DNA of 44,630 bases from Eubacterium sp. (lineage in GTDB: Bacteria > Bacillota > Clostridia > Lachnospirales > Lachnospiraceae). The position numbers and the translations under genes were made by a program. The stretch is taken from the NCBI GenBank assembly GCA_003486385.1, contig DNFT01000013.1:1-44630 (forward strand), written 5' to 3'. Below, piece after piece: positions 25,429 to 32,415 of this stretch (position 1 is its first letter; each line of letters starts with the position of its first letter). The notes beneath the pieces are model-generated. The model was not told where the DNA came from, did no database searches, and saw only the letters and a list, made by a program, of their open reading frames with translations.

Positions 25429-27618
25429 ATGACAATGGCGGAAGCAATAATCTCGGGCAATCTCGAAGCAGTAAAAAAAATACAGCTTGAAAATCCCTCC
25501 TGTATAGACGAGCTGTATAACGGTATCACACTTCCTAATCTGGCGGCTTCAACAGGAAATACTGAGATTTTTAAATATATTGTAGAATATTCTCGTGCAA
25601 GCTTCAATGAAACTGATAATGATAACAGAACTGTTCTCTTTTATGCCGTCCCAACAGATAATGTTGAGCTTGTAAAATATATAGTAGAACGGCTGGGTTT
25701 TTCCGGACTTTCAGGAGATAGAAATCTGGTCACTCCTTATGATATTGCGATAGAAAGCGGAGCAAAGAAGGTTATCTCTTATTTTAAAGAATTATACGGT
25801 GATATTGACGGCATGTACAGAAACCCGATACGCGCAGGCATGCACCCCGACCCTTCTATTGTATGCGTTGGCGATGATTTCTATATGGTCAACTCCTCAT
25901 TCATATATTTTCCATGTATTCCAATATCCCATTCAAAGGATTTAATACACTGGGAAATAATAGGACATGCCATAACCAATCCCGAATGGGCGTATATAAA
26001 TGAGCTTGAGGGCGGCCGCGGCTACTGGGCGCCCGATATATCGTACTATAATGGCAGATTCTATATCACCGCCACCTACAGGTTAAATGACACAGGCACG
26101 GTATACAGGCGACAGATGGTTGTATCCTCAGATAAGCCTGAGGGACCTTACTGCAAGCCTTCATTCATTGATGAAGATGGTATCGACCCGTCAATATTCA
26201 CCGACGATGACGGCAGGAGATATATGCTGTTAAACCGCGGTGCCAGAATATTCGAGATAAGCAGCGACGGCACAAGACAGCTAAGCCCTGCAGCACTTCT
26301 GTATTACGGAAGCCAGAAGCGTGCACCGGAGGGTTCACACCTTCTGAAAAAGGATGGTTGGTACTATCTTTTTCAGGCCGAAGGTGGCACCGGGGAAGGC
26401 CACCGCATAACCGTGGCGCGAAGCCGCAGCCTGTTCGGGGTATATGAGCCATGCCCTTTCAACCCTATAATGAGACAGACCAACCCAAAGGCAGGCATAC
26501 AGCGCTGTGGACACGGCAAGCCGGTAAAAACACCGAACGGCGAATGGTTCATCCCTTACCTGTGCGGCAGGCAGGTCGAGGGTAAATACAGTCTTCTCGG
26601 CCGTGAGACTGCGCTTGACAGACTAACATGGACGGCGGACGGCTGGCCTATGGTTAATAATCTCGAAGGACCAAGCACCCTCGCTAAAAAGCCAAATCTT
26701 CCGGAGCATGCTTTTGCGCCTGCCGCCCATGACAGCTTCGGTTCAGGCGATAACCTGTCCCCTGTGTGGTCATGGGTGCGTGTGCCGGAGCCGGATGCTT
26801 ATAAATTGATTTCCAAAGGCACTGATACTATTAATTATATAGGTGGTAATCCTATCGGTAATTCTATCAGCACAATGGCAGATATCAACACACATGCAGA
26901 TTGCAGCATACATGCAGGCAGCAGCACGCTTCTGCTGCGTGCAGGACGCACACCGCTCTCCACAATGTACTCAAGAAATATCCTTGTCCGTCCGCAGGAA
27001 AAATTCTGCTTTACCATCACGGCAGCGCTGAGCCTTGACAGCGATGTACTGCACTATACCGGTGGTGAAGCCGGCGTCACCTGCTATTATGATGAAAATA
27101 CATATCTCACCTTCAATGTTGTGAACAATAACGGCAGACTGCTTCTCAAGGTGAGCGAACACATCGACACCGTGACCACAGACGCGGCATGCATTGAGCT
27201 TGATACCACACCGGCTGTCACTGCCTCAGCTCATGACGCACCTGTCATCACTGCCTCAAGCCTTGACGCACTCTCTTCCGGCTCAATCATCGAATTTAAG
27301 ATAGACACCCGCTATCTCAGAAGAGATTTTTCATACCGGATAACGGATACCTCCAATATGAGTGATTTTACCGGCAGCAATGCAGCCTCGGACGATATAG
27401 CTGATAATATAGCCTCTGAAAATGACACATCTTTCACCCATGCATGTACGCTTGAGAACGTATATTATCTCTGCGATGAAGGACTTAAAAAGGGCAAACG
27501 CTTCACCGGCGCAATGCACGGAATGTACGCATATCTTCCATCGCATAATACGGCAGGCTCCACAGAGCTTCCGGAAGATGAACAGTGTGTGTATGCGGAG
27601 TTTATAAGTTATAACTAA
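25429..27618 (+). CDS. Ankyrin-repeat/GH43 fusion glycosidase
   Basis: This is a 729-residue protein starting at 25429, where AGAAGG lies eight bases upstream. Residues 1-120 are three to four ankyrin repeats (MAEAIISGNLEAVKKI; NLAASTGNTEIFKYIVE; VLFYAVPTDNVELVKYIVE; TPYDIAIESGAKKVISYF). Residues about 130-420 are a GH43 five-bladed propeller: RNPIRAGMHPDPSIV with catalytic base Asp141, GIDPSIFTDDDGRRYML with Asp253, and APEGSHLLKKDGWYY with acid Glu301. Residues 430-729 form a C-terminal beta-sandwich of the kind found in beta-xylosidases, with an insertion rich in Ala, Ser and Asp. There is no signal peptide, so it should act inside the cell on short arabino- or xylo-oligosaccharides. The N-terminal ankyrin part is unusual and may tether the enzyme to another protein. 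Confidence 0.9.
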   Translation: MTMAEAIISGNLEAVKKIQLENPSCIDELYNGITLPNLAASTGNTEIFKYIVEYSRASFNETDNDNRTVLFYAVPTDNVELVKYIVERLGFSGLSGDRNLVTPYDIAIESGAKKVISYFKELYGDIDGMYRNPIRAGMHPDPSIVCVGDDFYMVNSSFIYFPCIPISHSKDLIHWEIIGHAITNPEWAYINELEGGRGYWAPDISYYNGRFYITATYRLNDTGTVYRRQMVVSSDKPEGPYCKPSFIDEDGIDPSIFTDDDGRRYMLLNRGARIFEISSDGTRQLSPAALLYYGSQKRAPEGSHLLKKDGWYYLFQAEGGTGEGHRITVARSRSLFGVYEPCPFNPIMRQTNPKAGIQRCGHGKPVKTPNGEWFIPYLCGRQVEGKYSLLGRETALDRLTWTADGWPMVNNLEGPSTLAKKPNLPEHAFAPAAHDSFGSGDNLSPVWSWVRVPEPDAYKLISKGTDTINYIGGNPIGNSISTMADINTHADCSIHAGSSTLLLRAGRTPLSTMYSRNILVRPQEKFCFTITAALSLDSDVLHYTGGEAGVTCYYDENTYLTFNVVNNNGRLLLKVSEHIDTVTTDAACIELDTTPAVTASAHDAPVITASSLDALSSGSIIEFKIDTRYLRRDFSYRITDTSNMSDFTGSNAASDDIADNIASENDTSFTHACTLENVYYLCDEGLKKGKRFTGAMHGMYAYLPSHNTAGSTELPEDEQCVYAEFISYN

Positions 27619-27663
27619 TTTTGCCGATAGAGCATAGGCGGCTGGAACATGGGTGGTGGCTGC

Positions 27664-27728
27664 TTGGGACACTGGTGTCAGACCCCTGTCCCAAGTTCCG
27701 GGACAGGGGTCTGACACCAGTGTCCCAA
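27664..27728. repeat. Perfect long palindrome, 29-base arms (copy 1)
   Basis: Positions 27664-27692 and 27700-27728 are exact reverse complements, separated by the seven-base spacer AAGTTCC. Each arm contains TGTCAGACCCCTGTCCC or its complement. A second copy lies at 32352-32413. It sits between convergent genes and could act as a bidirectional terminator, but with no T-run; it looks like a REP-type dispersed element. Confidence 0.85.
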
Positions 27729-27760
27729 CTGCATTCCCCCATACAGTATATGCTAATAAC

Positions 27761-27788
27761 AATACCGCTGTCACGAAACAGCGGTATT
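27761..27788 (-). terminator. Stem-loop after the UDPGP gene
   Basis: AATACCGCTGT and ACAGCGGTATT form an 11-base perfect stem with a six-base loop, 18 bases past the stop of the leftward gene. Only short T-runs flank it. Confidence 0.55.
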
Positions 27789-27806
27789 TGTCACGAAATC
27801 TTTAAT

Positions 27807-29024
27807 TTACAGCTCAATACCATTTTTCCTAAGCAGCTCTCTCGCCGATTCAACCGAATCGACCCCGGTCTTATTCTTAATCGGTGCGAACTCCTTCCCG
27901 CGCACCACCTCAAAAGGCAGACAGCTGTCAAGCATCTGTATCATGTCGAGAATGAACTGCTCATACTTATAGCCGTTCGGCTCCTCCGGCTTGACAAGCT
28001 CACCGGCTTCGTTTATATATGGTATCTTCTTTGCCGACTTATGATAAGGAAGCTTTCTCTCCAAAAGGTTCACAAGCTTGTCAACCTTGAACAGATAGTT
28101 GAGGATTACACCGAAGTTATATGCATACTCACCGTTCTCATCCCTCTGTGTGAGCATATCCTCTGTCAGCTCAATATACTCCACTATCGAAGGTCTGCCG
28201 TCCTCGGTGCACATAACACCTACCTTCTCCTGTGGGTTAACCTTTCTTATAACCTTAGAGCCAACCGAATATCCACCCTCAAGCACAGCCCCGGCAAAAA
28301 CCGGATCTGCTATGCTCTGCAGCACATTATCAACCGCGAACACGTTGAGCCACTCTATGCCCCTTTTCTCAACAAGCTCAAGAAGCCCGCTCTTCTTCAT
28401 TGAGAGGAACCAGCCACCGTTGCCGTTAGGCGATGTGGCTATGCTGTCCTTCGCCTCCATGTATACTTTTCCGTCAAAGTCGGCAGCCGGAGCCATGTCC
28501 TGCTTGAAAAAAGCAATATAGTCCTTATCATAACCGAAATAGTCATGCTCCTTGAAAAATCCGACCGTCGCATCATGGTTCTTTTCGCTGGTCATAACAA
28601 AAAGCTGGATATAATTACCCGCCTTCTCCACAACCTTCATAAGATTTTCTATAAGTCTCTGAAAAATATACACCGGCTTGCTGATTCCGATATCGTACAT
28701 TCCCTTGGGTGCATCAGAGCCAAGCCTTGTACCCATTCCTCCCGCAAGAAGGACAGCACCAAGCTTACCCGCCTTGACTGCCTCCATTCCGATACGCTCA
28801 AATCTTTCCCTTCCCATATCTATCTCAGGTATTGTCATAGCCTTGATAGGTGCAATTGTGCCGCGTTTTCCCGTCTCCGCCGCCTGTCCAATCACCGTAA
28901 AGTCCGTTCTGTCTATCTGTTCAATGAGCGTATTTCTCTGCTCATCCGGAAGTTCAGCATAATATTTAAGTACATGCTCCTGCCCATACTTCTTAAGCTT
29001 TTCCATTGCCTCATTATAATTCAT
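27807..29024 (-). CDS. UDPGP-family UDP-sugar pyrophosphorylase
   Basis: This is a 405-residue nucleotidyltransferase of the eukaryote-like UDPGP type 1 family, which makes UDP-sugars (UDP-GlcNAc/GalNAc or UDP-glucose) from UTP and a sugar 1-phosphate. The nucleotide-binding loop is LAGGMGTRLGSDAPKGMYDIG at residues about 100-120; other family motifs are SPNGNGGWF and NVFAVDNVLQ. The closest resemblance is to UAP/AGX-type enzymes, but the substrate sugar is not certain. The start at 29024 follows ATGGAG; an upstream ATG lies 18 bases earlier. It begins 24 bases after the histidine kinase gene and may be in its operon, suggesting an envelope or capsule link. Confidence 0.88.
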   Translation of the reverse strand: MNYNEAMEKLKKYGQEHVLKYYAELPDEQRNTLIEQIDRTDFTVIGQAAETGKRGTIAPIKAMTIPEIDMGRERFERIGMEAVKAGKLGAVLLAGGMGTRLGSDAPKGMYDIGISKPVYIFQRLIENLMKVVEKAGNYIQLFVMTSEKNHDATVGFFKEHDYFGYDKDYIAFFKQDMAPAADFDGKVYMEAKDSIATSPNGNGGWFLSMKKSGLLELVEKRGIEWLNVFAVDNVLQSIADPVFAGAVLEGGYSVGSKVIRKVNPQEKVGVMCTEDGRPSIVEYIELTEDMLTQRDENGEYAYNFGVILNYLFKVDKLVNLLERKLPYHKSAKKIPYINEAGELVKPEEPNGYKYEQFILDMIQMLDSCLPFEVVRGKEFAPIKNKTGVDSVESARELLRKNGIEL

Positions 29025-29048
29025 GGTTATTCTCCATTTCACTGATTT

Positions 29049-30377
29049 TTATTTTACAAGCTGTTCCGCTTCCACAAACACAACTGTTATTCTAGTACCA
29101 ATATCAGGCCTGGTCAAGATATTAAAGTATCCATTGTGTCTGTCGACTATCCACTTTGCAATGGAAAGCCCCAGCCCTGTTCCGCCCGTCTTGTGTTCCC
29201 GTGCTTCATCAGAACGATAAAAACGCTCAAAAATATGTTCAACATCCGCCTCATGCATGCCTATACCATTGTCCTGCACACTGAAAAATACCCCCTCCGG
29301 CTTCTTTCCTGTGCGTATGGTTATGGCATCGCCCTTCTGTGTATACTTAGCCGCATTGTCTATAAGTATTCTTGCACACTGCTTTATCATTGATACATCG
29401 CCGCTCATCTGCGCCTGCTCCCCAATGAATTCATACTCATGCTCCGTGTCAATCATCTTTGACTCCTCAAAGACCTCCCCCATGAGTTCATCAAGCTGTA
29501 TATTCTCAATCTGCAGGCTGTTTCTTCCGCTATCGCCCCTGGCAAGGAAAAGGAGCTGCTCCACAAGCTTCTGCATGTGCTCCGACTCATTTTTAATCGC
29601 CTCGATAGATTCATCAAGAATGCTCTCATCCTCCTTGCCCCAGCGGTCAAGCATATCCGCATAGCCCCTTATAACAGCTATCGGAGTCCTTAGCTCATGC
29701 GAGGCATCCGACACAAAACGCGACTGCTGTCTGTAGGTCTCCCTCATCCTGTCAAGCAGATGATTGAGTGCATTTTCAATGCCCTGAAGCTCCTTATTGT
29801 CCGTGTTGATTCTGGTGTCAAGGGACGCTGTGTTGACATTCTCTATCGCAGCCTCAAGGCTTTTAAAATTGTGCTGGTCATAAGCCATGTTCGTCAGCTT
29901 TTCCGTCTTTTTCGCCATCTCCCTGATTGGCAGGAGCTTGTCATTTATATTATTTTTCATATTCGCCGACATTACAAGCACCGAAAAAAACTGCGTCACC
30001 AGAATCGCCGCACCAACAATAATTACAACACGCGCCTCATTGCTGCTTATACTGAGCGACTGTGTATTTCCATTCTCATCCGTCATATTATACTTAAAAA
30101 AATCGCTTCCTGTATTCCATTCCACGATGCGCTGCGTTCCCACTTTAAATACCCCGAATGCCGTCTTTTCAGCTATAAAAAGTCCAAACACAACCGCCAC
30201 AACGCAGATAAGCACATCCATTTTCAGGATGTGCCACACAAATCTGCCGACAAATGAAGCATTGATACGCCTTGCAATCGAATACATCTTCTTCGCGCTG
30301 TTAGGCTGTCCCTTTGCCTCTGTCTGAGCTTTATTTTCATCTGCTGCGCTATACTCACTGTTCATCTTTGATGACAT
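29049..30377 (-). CDS. Two-component sensor histidine kinase
   Basis: This is a 442-residue membrane kinase. It has an N-terminal cytoplasmic, polar extension, a transmembrane helix (VLICVVAVVFGLFIA), an extracytoplasmic loop of about 60 residues, and a second helix (VVIIVGAAILVTQFF). A HAMP-like linker follows, then the HisKA box SDASHELRTPIAVIRGY with the phospho-His, and a HATPase domain with DNAAKY, DNGIGM and GGTGLGLSIAKWIV. The start at 30377 follows AGAGGAG and overlaps the end of the response regulator gene by 23 bases. The signal sensed is unknown. A UDPGP gene follows. Confidence 0.93.
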   Translation of the reverse strand: MSSKMNSEYSAADENKAQTEAKGQPNSAKKMYSIARRINASFVGRFVWHILKMDVLICVVAVVFGLFIAEKTAFGVFKVGTQRIVEWNTGSDFFKYNMTDENGNTQSLSISSNEARVVIIVGAAILVTQFFSVLVMSANMKNNINDKLLPIREMAKKTEKLTNMAYDQHNFKSLEAAIENVNTASLDTRINTDNKELQGIENALNHLLDRMRETYRQQSRFVSDASHELRTPIAVIRGYADMLDRWGKEDESILDESIEAIKNESEHMQKLVEQLLFLARGDSGRNSLQIENIQLDELMGEVFEESKMIDTEHEYEFIGEQAQMSGDVSMIKQCARILIDNAAKYTQKGDAITIRTGKKPEGVFFSVQDNGIGMHEADVEHIFERFYRSDEAREHKTGGTGLGLSIAKWIVDRHNGYFNILTRPDIGTRITVVFVEAEQLVK

Positions 30378-31044
30378 AACCCACTCCTCTGACCGTTGAT
30401 ATAAGCTTAATTCCGAATGCATCATCTATCTTGGTGCGGATATAACGCACATATACATCTATAACATTAGTCTCCCCTGAGTAATCATATCCGCATACCT
30501 TCTCAAGCAATGTGTCCCTGCTCATAACTATATTCTTATTCTCAAGCAGATACTCAAGAAGTGAGAACTCCCTGTGAGTCAATTCCACAAGCACTGTGTC
30601 AACCCTGACCTCATGTCTTGCCTTGTCAAGACTGACTCTCCCGCATGAAAGTACATCGGATTTCGGATGTATTACTGCCATATCTGATGATTTTTTCAAC
30701 GCAACCCTTATTCTTGCAAGAAGCTCCTCGATGGCGAACGGCTTCGTTATGTAATCATCGGCTCCAAGGTCAAGCCCCGAAACCTTATCCATGACCGCAT
30801 CCCTCGCCGTCACCATGATGACAGGCATATTGCTTGACCTCCTGAGCCTTCTTAGAAGCTCCATTCCGTTTAGCTCAGGGAGCATGACATCAAGCAGCAT
30901 TAAATCGTATTTTCCGCTCTCCGCCATAGCAAGACCGGTTCTCCCGTCAACAGCCTTGCCTACCTCATAGCCCTCATGCTTAAGCTCCAGCTCAATAAAT
31001 CTCGCAATCTTCTCTTCATCCTCGACAATCAATACAGCAGCCAT
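30355..31044 (-). CDS. OmpR-family response regulator
   Basis: This is a 229-residue regulator. The receiver begins MAAVLIVEDEEKIARFIELE with the acidic pair Glu8/Asp9, has the phospho-acceptor Asp52 in LMLLDVMLPELNG and Lys in ITKPF. A C-terminal winged-helix domain (about 130-229) contains LTHREFSLLEYLLEN and ETNVIDVYVRYIRTKID. The ATG at 31044 follows AGAGGG and is the sensible start; the frame is open further upstream without a site. It is the first gene of a pair with the kinase. Confidence 0.94.
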   Translation of the reverse strand: MAAVLIVEDEEKIARFIELELKHEGYEVGKAVDGRTGLAMAESGKYDLMLLDVMLPELNGMELLRRLRRSSNMPVIMVTARDAVMDKVSGLDLGADDYITKPFAIEELLARIRVALKKSSDMAVIHPKSDVLSCGRVSLDKARHEVRVDTVLVELTHREFSLLEYLLENKNIVMSRDTLLEKVCGYDYSGETNVIDVYVRYIRTKIDDAFGIKLISTVRGVGYVIKDEQ

Positions 31045-31169
31045 ACATCCCTCTTTTTTGGTAATTGTAAAATGCAAATCTTCCACATAGCAGCTGTACA
31101 GCTTTGCTGACACACTGCACATTTCAATTACCCATATTAGTTTTTATATTTTTACATCAAACATAGCAA

Positions 31170-31239
31170 GGTCAAAACATGCTCTGAAATATAATACTTT
31201 ATACACTAATACATTAAAACAGCATGTTTTGACCCCTAC
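31170..31239. repeat. Palindromic dispersed repeat, GGTCAAAACATGCT arms
   Basis: GGTCAAAACATGCT (31170-31183) is the exact complement of AGCATGTTTTGACC (31221-31234). Read on the minus strand, it begins GATGTAGGGGTCAAAACATG and continues GTATTAGTGTATAAAGTATTATATTT. The element at 44413-44470 is closely similar (GATGTTGGGGCCAAAACATG, then GTGTATAACGTATTATATTT), so these are two copies of one family. Confidence 0.75.
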
Positions 31240-31272
31240 ATCACATCAATCACTTTATATGCTGATTAGCAA

Positions 31273-31821
31273 TTACTCGTTGAACTCCTTCTTGATGTTC
31301 TCTGTGACATCAGAAGCCTTGTCCATCGCCTTATTGAACACGTCATCCCTCCTAAATACAGGACCTGAAAAGCCATATCCGAATGAGAAGAACAATCCGA
31401 CAATCAGAAGCGGAACACATACCCAGAATGCAAGTAAAAGCAAAAGCACGCATACCGTGATAGGCATTTTGATTATCTCCTCACCATTCCTGGTCACATC
31501 AAAGAAATTCTCATTGCCAATCTTGATAACCTTTCCTACCCACTTGAAAAACTTTGCGAGCAAATCACCGAAGGTAACCCTCTTCACCTTCACTTCAACT
31601 TCATCATACGCCGCCGTTCTCTCGGCACCGGTATTCTGCTCCGTAGTGTAACTTGAATACTGTGGTGCGCCCGTCTTGCCAAGCTGCTCTAAATATACAA
31701 CCGCGTCAAGCATATCAAAATCGCATGCATTTAACGCCGCCTTGGCATCCTCAAGGCTAACCCCTGTCCTCTGTGATAGCTTCATCGCCCTGTCAAATTT
31801 CTCTTCACTGCTAAGTTCCAT
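31273..31821 (-). CDS. UBA-like/DUF4342 domain membrane protein
   Basis: This is a 182-residue protein. Residues 1-48 form a UBA-like three-helix domain (SSEEKFDRAMKLSQRTGVSL, then AKAALNACDFDMLDAVVYLE), as in the TS-N/UBA domains of Firmicutes. After a polar linker, residues about 75-165 match DUF4342: VKRVTFGDLLAKFFKWVGKV, then NPFF-like GNENFFDVTRNGEEIIKMPI and a strongly hydrophobic segment ITVCVLLLLLAFWVCVPLLI. A charged tail follows. The function of the family is unknown. GAGGAAAAT lies before the ATG. A dispersed repeat follows the gene. Confidence 0.8.
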   Translation of the reverse strand: MELSSEEKFDRAMKLSQRTGVSLEDAKAALNACDFDMLDAVVYLEQLGKTGAPQYSSYTTEQNTGAERTAAYDEVEVKVKRVTFGDLLAKFFKWVGKVIKIGNENFFDVTRNGEEIIKMPITVCVLLLLLAFWVCVPLLIVGLFFSFGYGFSGPVFRRDDVFNKAMDKASDVTENIKKEFNE

Positions 31822-32017
31822 AATTATTTTCCTCCGTTTTCTCTTTTTATTATATCCTTATTGATTGAAGCTTGACAAGTATAATCTCATCAGAGCACGC
31901 TGTTTTATATAGCGTTTTTGATTTCTGATTCATTATCTCCTGCCGATGGTTATAATATAAGCTTGGAAAATTAATCTAAAAGGGGAGAAAGATTAAAAAT
32001 AGGTTAAATTATAATTA

Positions 32018-32045
32018 TTGAGCTGCGGCTATATTCTGATATAAT
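32018..32045 (+). promoter_or_regulatory. Sigma-A promoter of the 31-aa peptide gene
   Basis: TTGAGC (32018-32023) and TATAAT (32040-32045) are 16 bases apart. Transcription would start near 32052, just ahead of the hairpin that covers the ribosome binding site. The stretch 31822-32017 holds no gene that I can support. Confidence 0.65.
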
Positions 32046-32058
32046 CAAACTGTTGTCG

Positions 32059-32089
32059 CACCCATTCTGGCAATAGAAATGGGGTGTCT
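32059..32089 (+). promoter_or_regulatory. Hairpin sequestering the ribosome binding site
   Basis: GCACCCATTTCT-type pairing: GCACCCATT (32058-32066) is complementary to AATGGGGTGT (32078-32087), and TTCT pairs with AGAA within. The right arm contains ATGGGGTG, the only plausible ribosome binding site of the ATG at 32092. Translation should therefore depend on opening this stem. Confidence 0.6.
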
Positions 32090-32091
32090 AA

Positions 32092-32187
32092 ATGGAAATC
32101 CTTATCTCATTTTTTGTTTTCGTTGTGGCAGGCATAGTCAGCTACCATATATGCAAATGGCTGGACGGCGACAATATCGACAATTAG
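32092..32187 (+). CDS. 31-residue single-pass membrane peptide, possible type I toxin
   Basis: This encodes MEILISFFVFVVAGIVSYHI followed by CKWLDGDNIDN. It has a hydrophobic N-terminal helix of about 18 residues, then a short charged tail. The gene is a compact unit: sigma-A promoter, hairpin over the ribosome binding site, tiny frame, strong terminator 35 bases after the stop. I recall similar peptides ending in CKWLDG-type tails as recurrent, unannotated small proteins of Lachnospiraceae; this is memory, not a search. The layout resembles type I toxin genes (Fst/Ldr class), where an antisense RNA keeps the site closed, but I could not place an antisense promoter. It could also be a small regulatory membrane protein. 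Confidence 0.7.
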   Translation: MEILISFFVFVVAGIVSYHICKWLDGDNIDN

Positions 32188-32220
32188 CCAAAGCGGAGGC
32201 TCTACCGTACAAAAAGAAAA

Positions 32221-32257
32221 GAAACCCCACAAGCTAGCACCTTGTGGGGTTTCTTTT
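32221..32257 (+). terminator. Intrinsic terminator after the 31-aa peptide gene
   Basis: GAAACCCCACAAG pairs with CTTGTGGGGTTTC across the loop CTAGCAC and is followed by TTTTT. The arms are perfect over 13 bases. Confidence 0.9.
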
Positions 32258-32351
32258 TAGTGTCTAAATGCCTTATCTCTTTTAGCTGCCGCCATTGTAA
32301 CATATGCACCAGCCAAAATCAAGTATTCCCTTTTTTCAAAAAATATTCCTA

Positions 32352-32413
32352 GGACACTTGGTGTCAGACCCCTGTCCCAGGCTGGCTGGGACAGGGGTCT
32401 GACACCGGTGTCC
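32352..32413. repeat. Long palindrome, copy 2
   Basis: The arms at 32352-32380 and 32386-32413 are complementary apart from a bulge near the outer end (ACTTGGTG against CACCGGTG); the spacer is GCTGG. The shared core TGTCAGACCCCTGTCCC is identical to that at 27664-27728. It ends two bases before the P-type ATPase stop codon, so it will lie in that mRNA. Confidence 0.85.
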
Positions 32414-32415
32414 CA

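Noticed and set aside
27664..27728. CRISPR repeat interpretation of the palindromic element
   Set aside because: There are only two copies 4.7 kb apart, no spacers and no cas genes.
27621..28403. Rightward 260-codon frame after the GH43 gene
   Set aside because: It begins through the long palindrome and then runs antisense to the UDPGP gene; no ribosome binding site.
31092..31103. AGCTGTACAGCT palindrome as a binding site of the response regulator
   Set aside because: OmpR-family regulators generally bind direct repeats, and a single 12-base palindrome is weak evidence.
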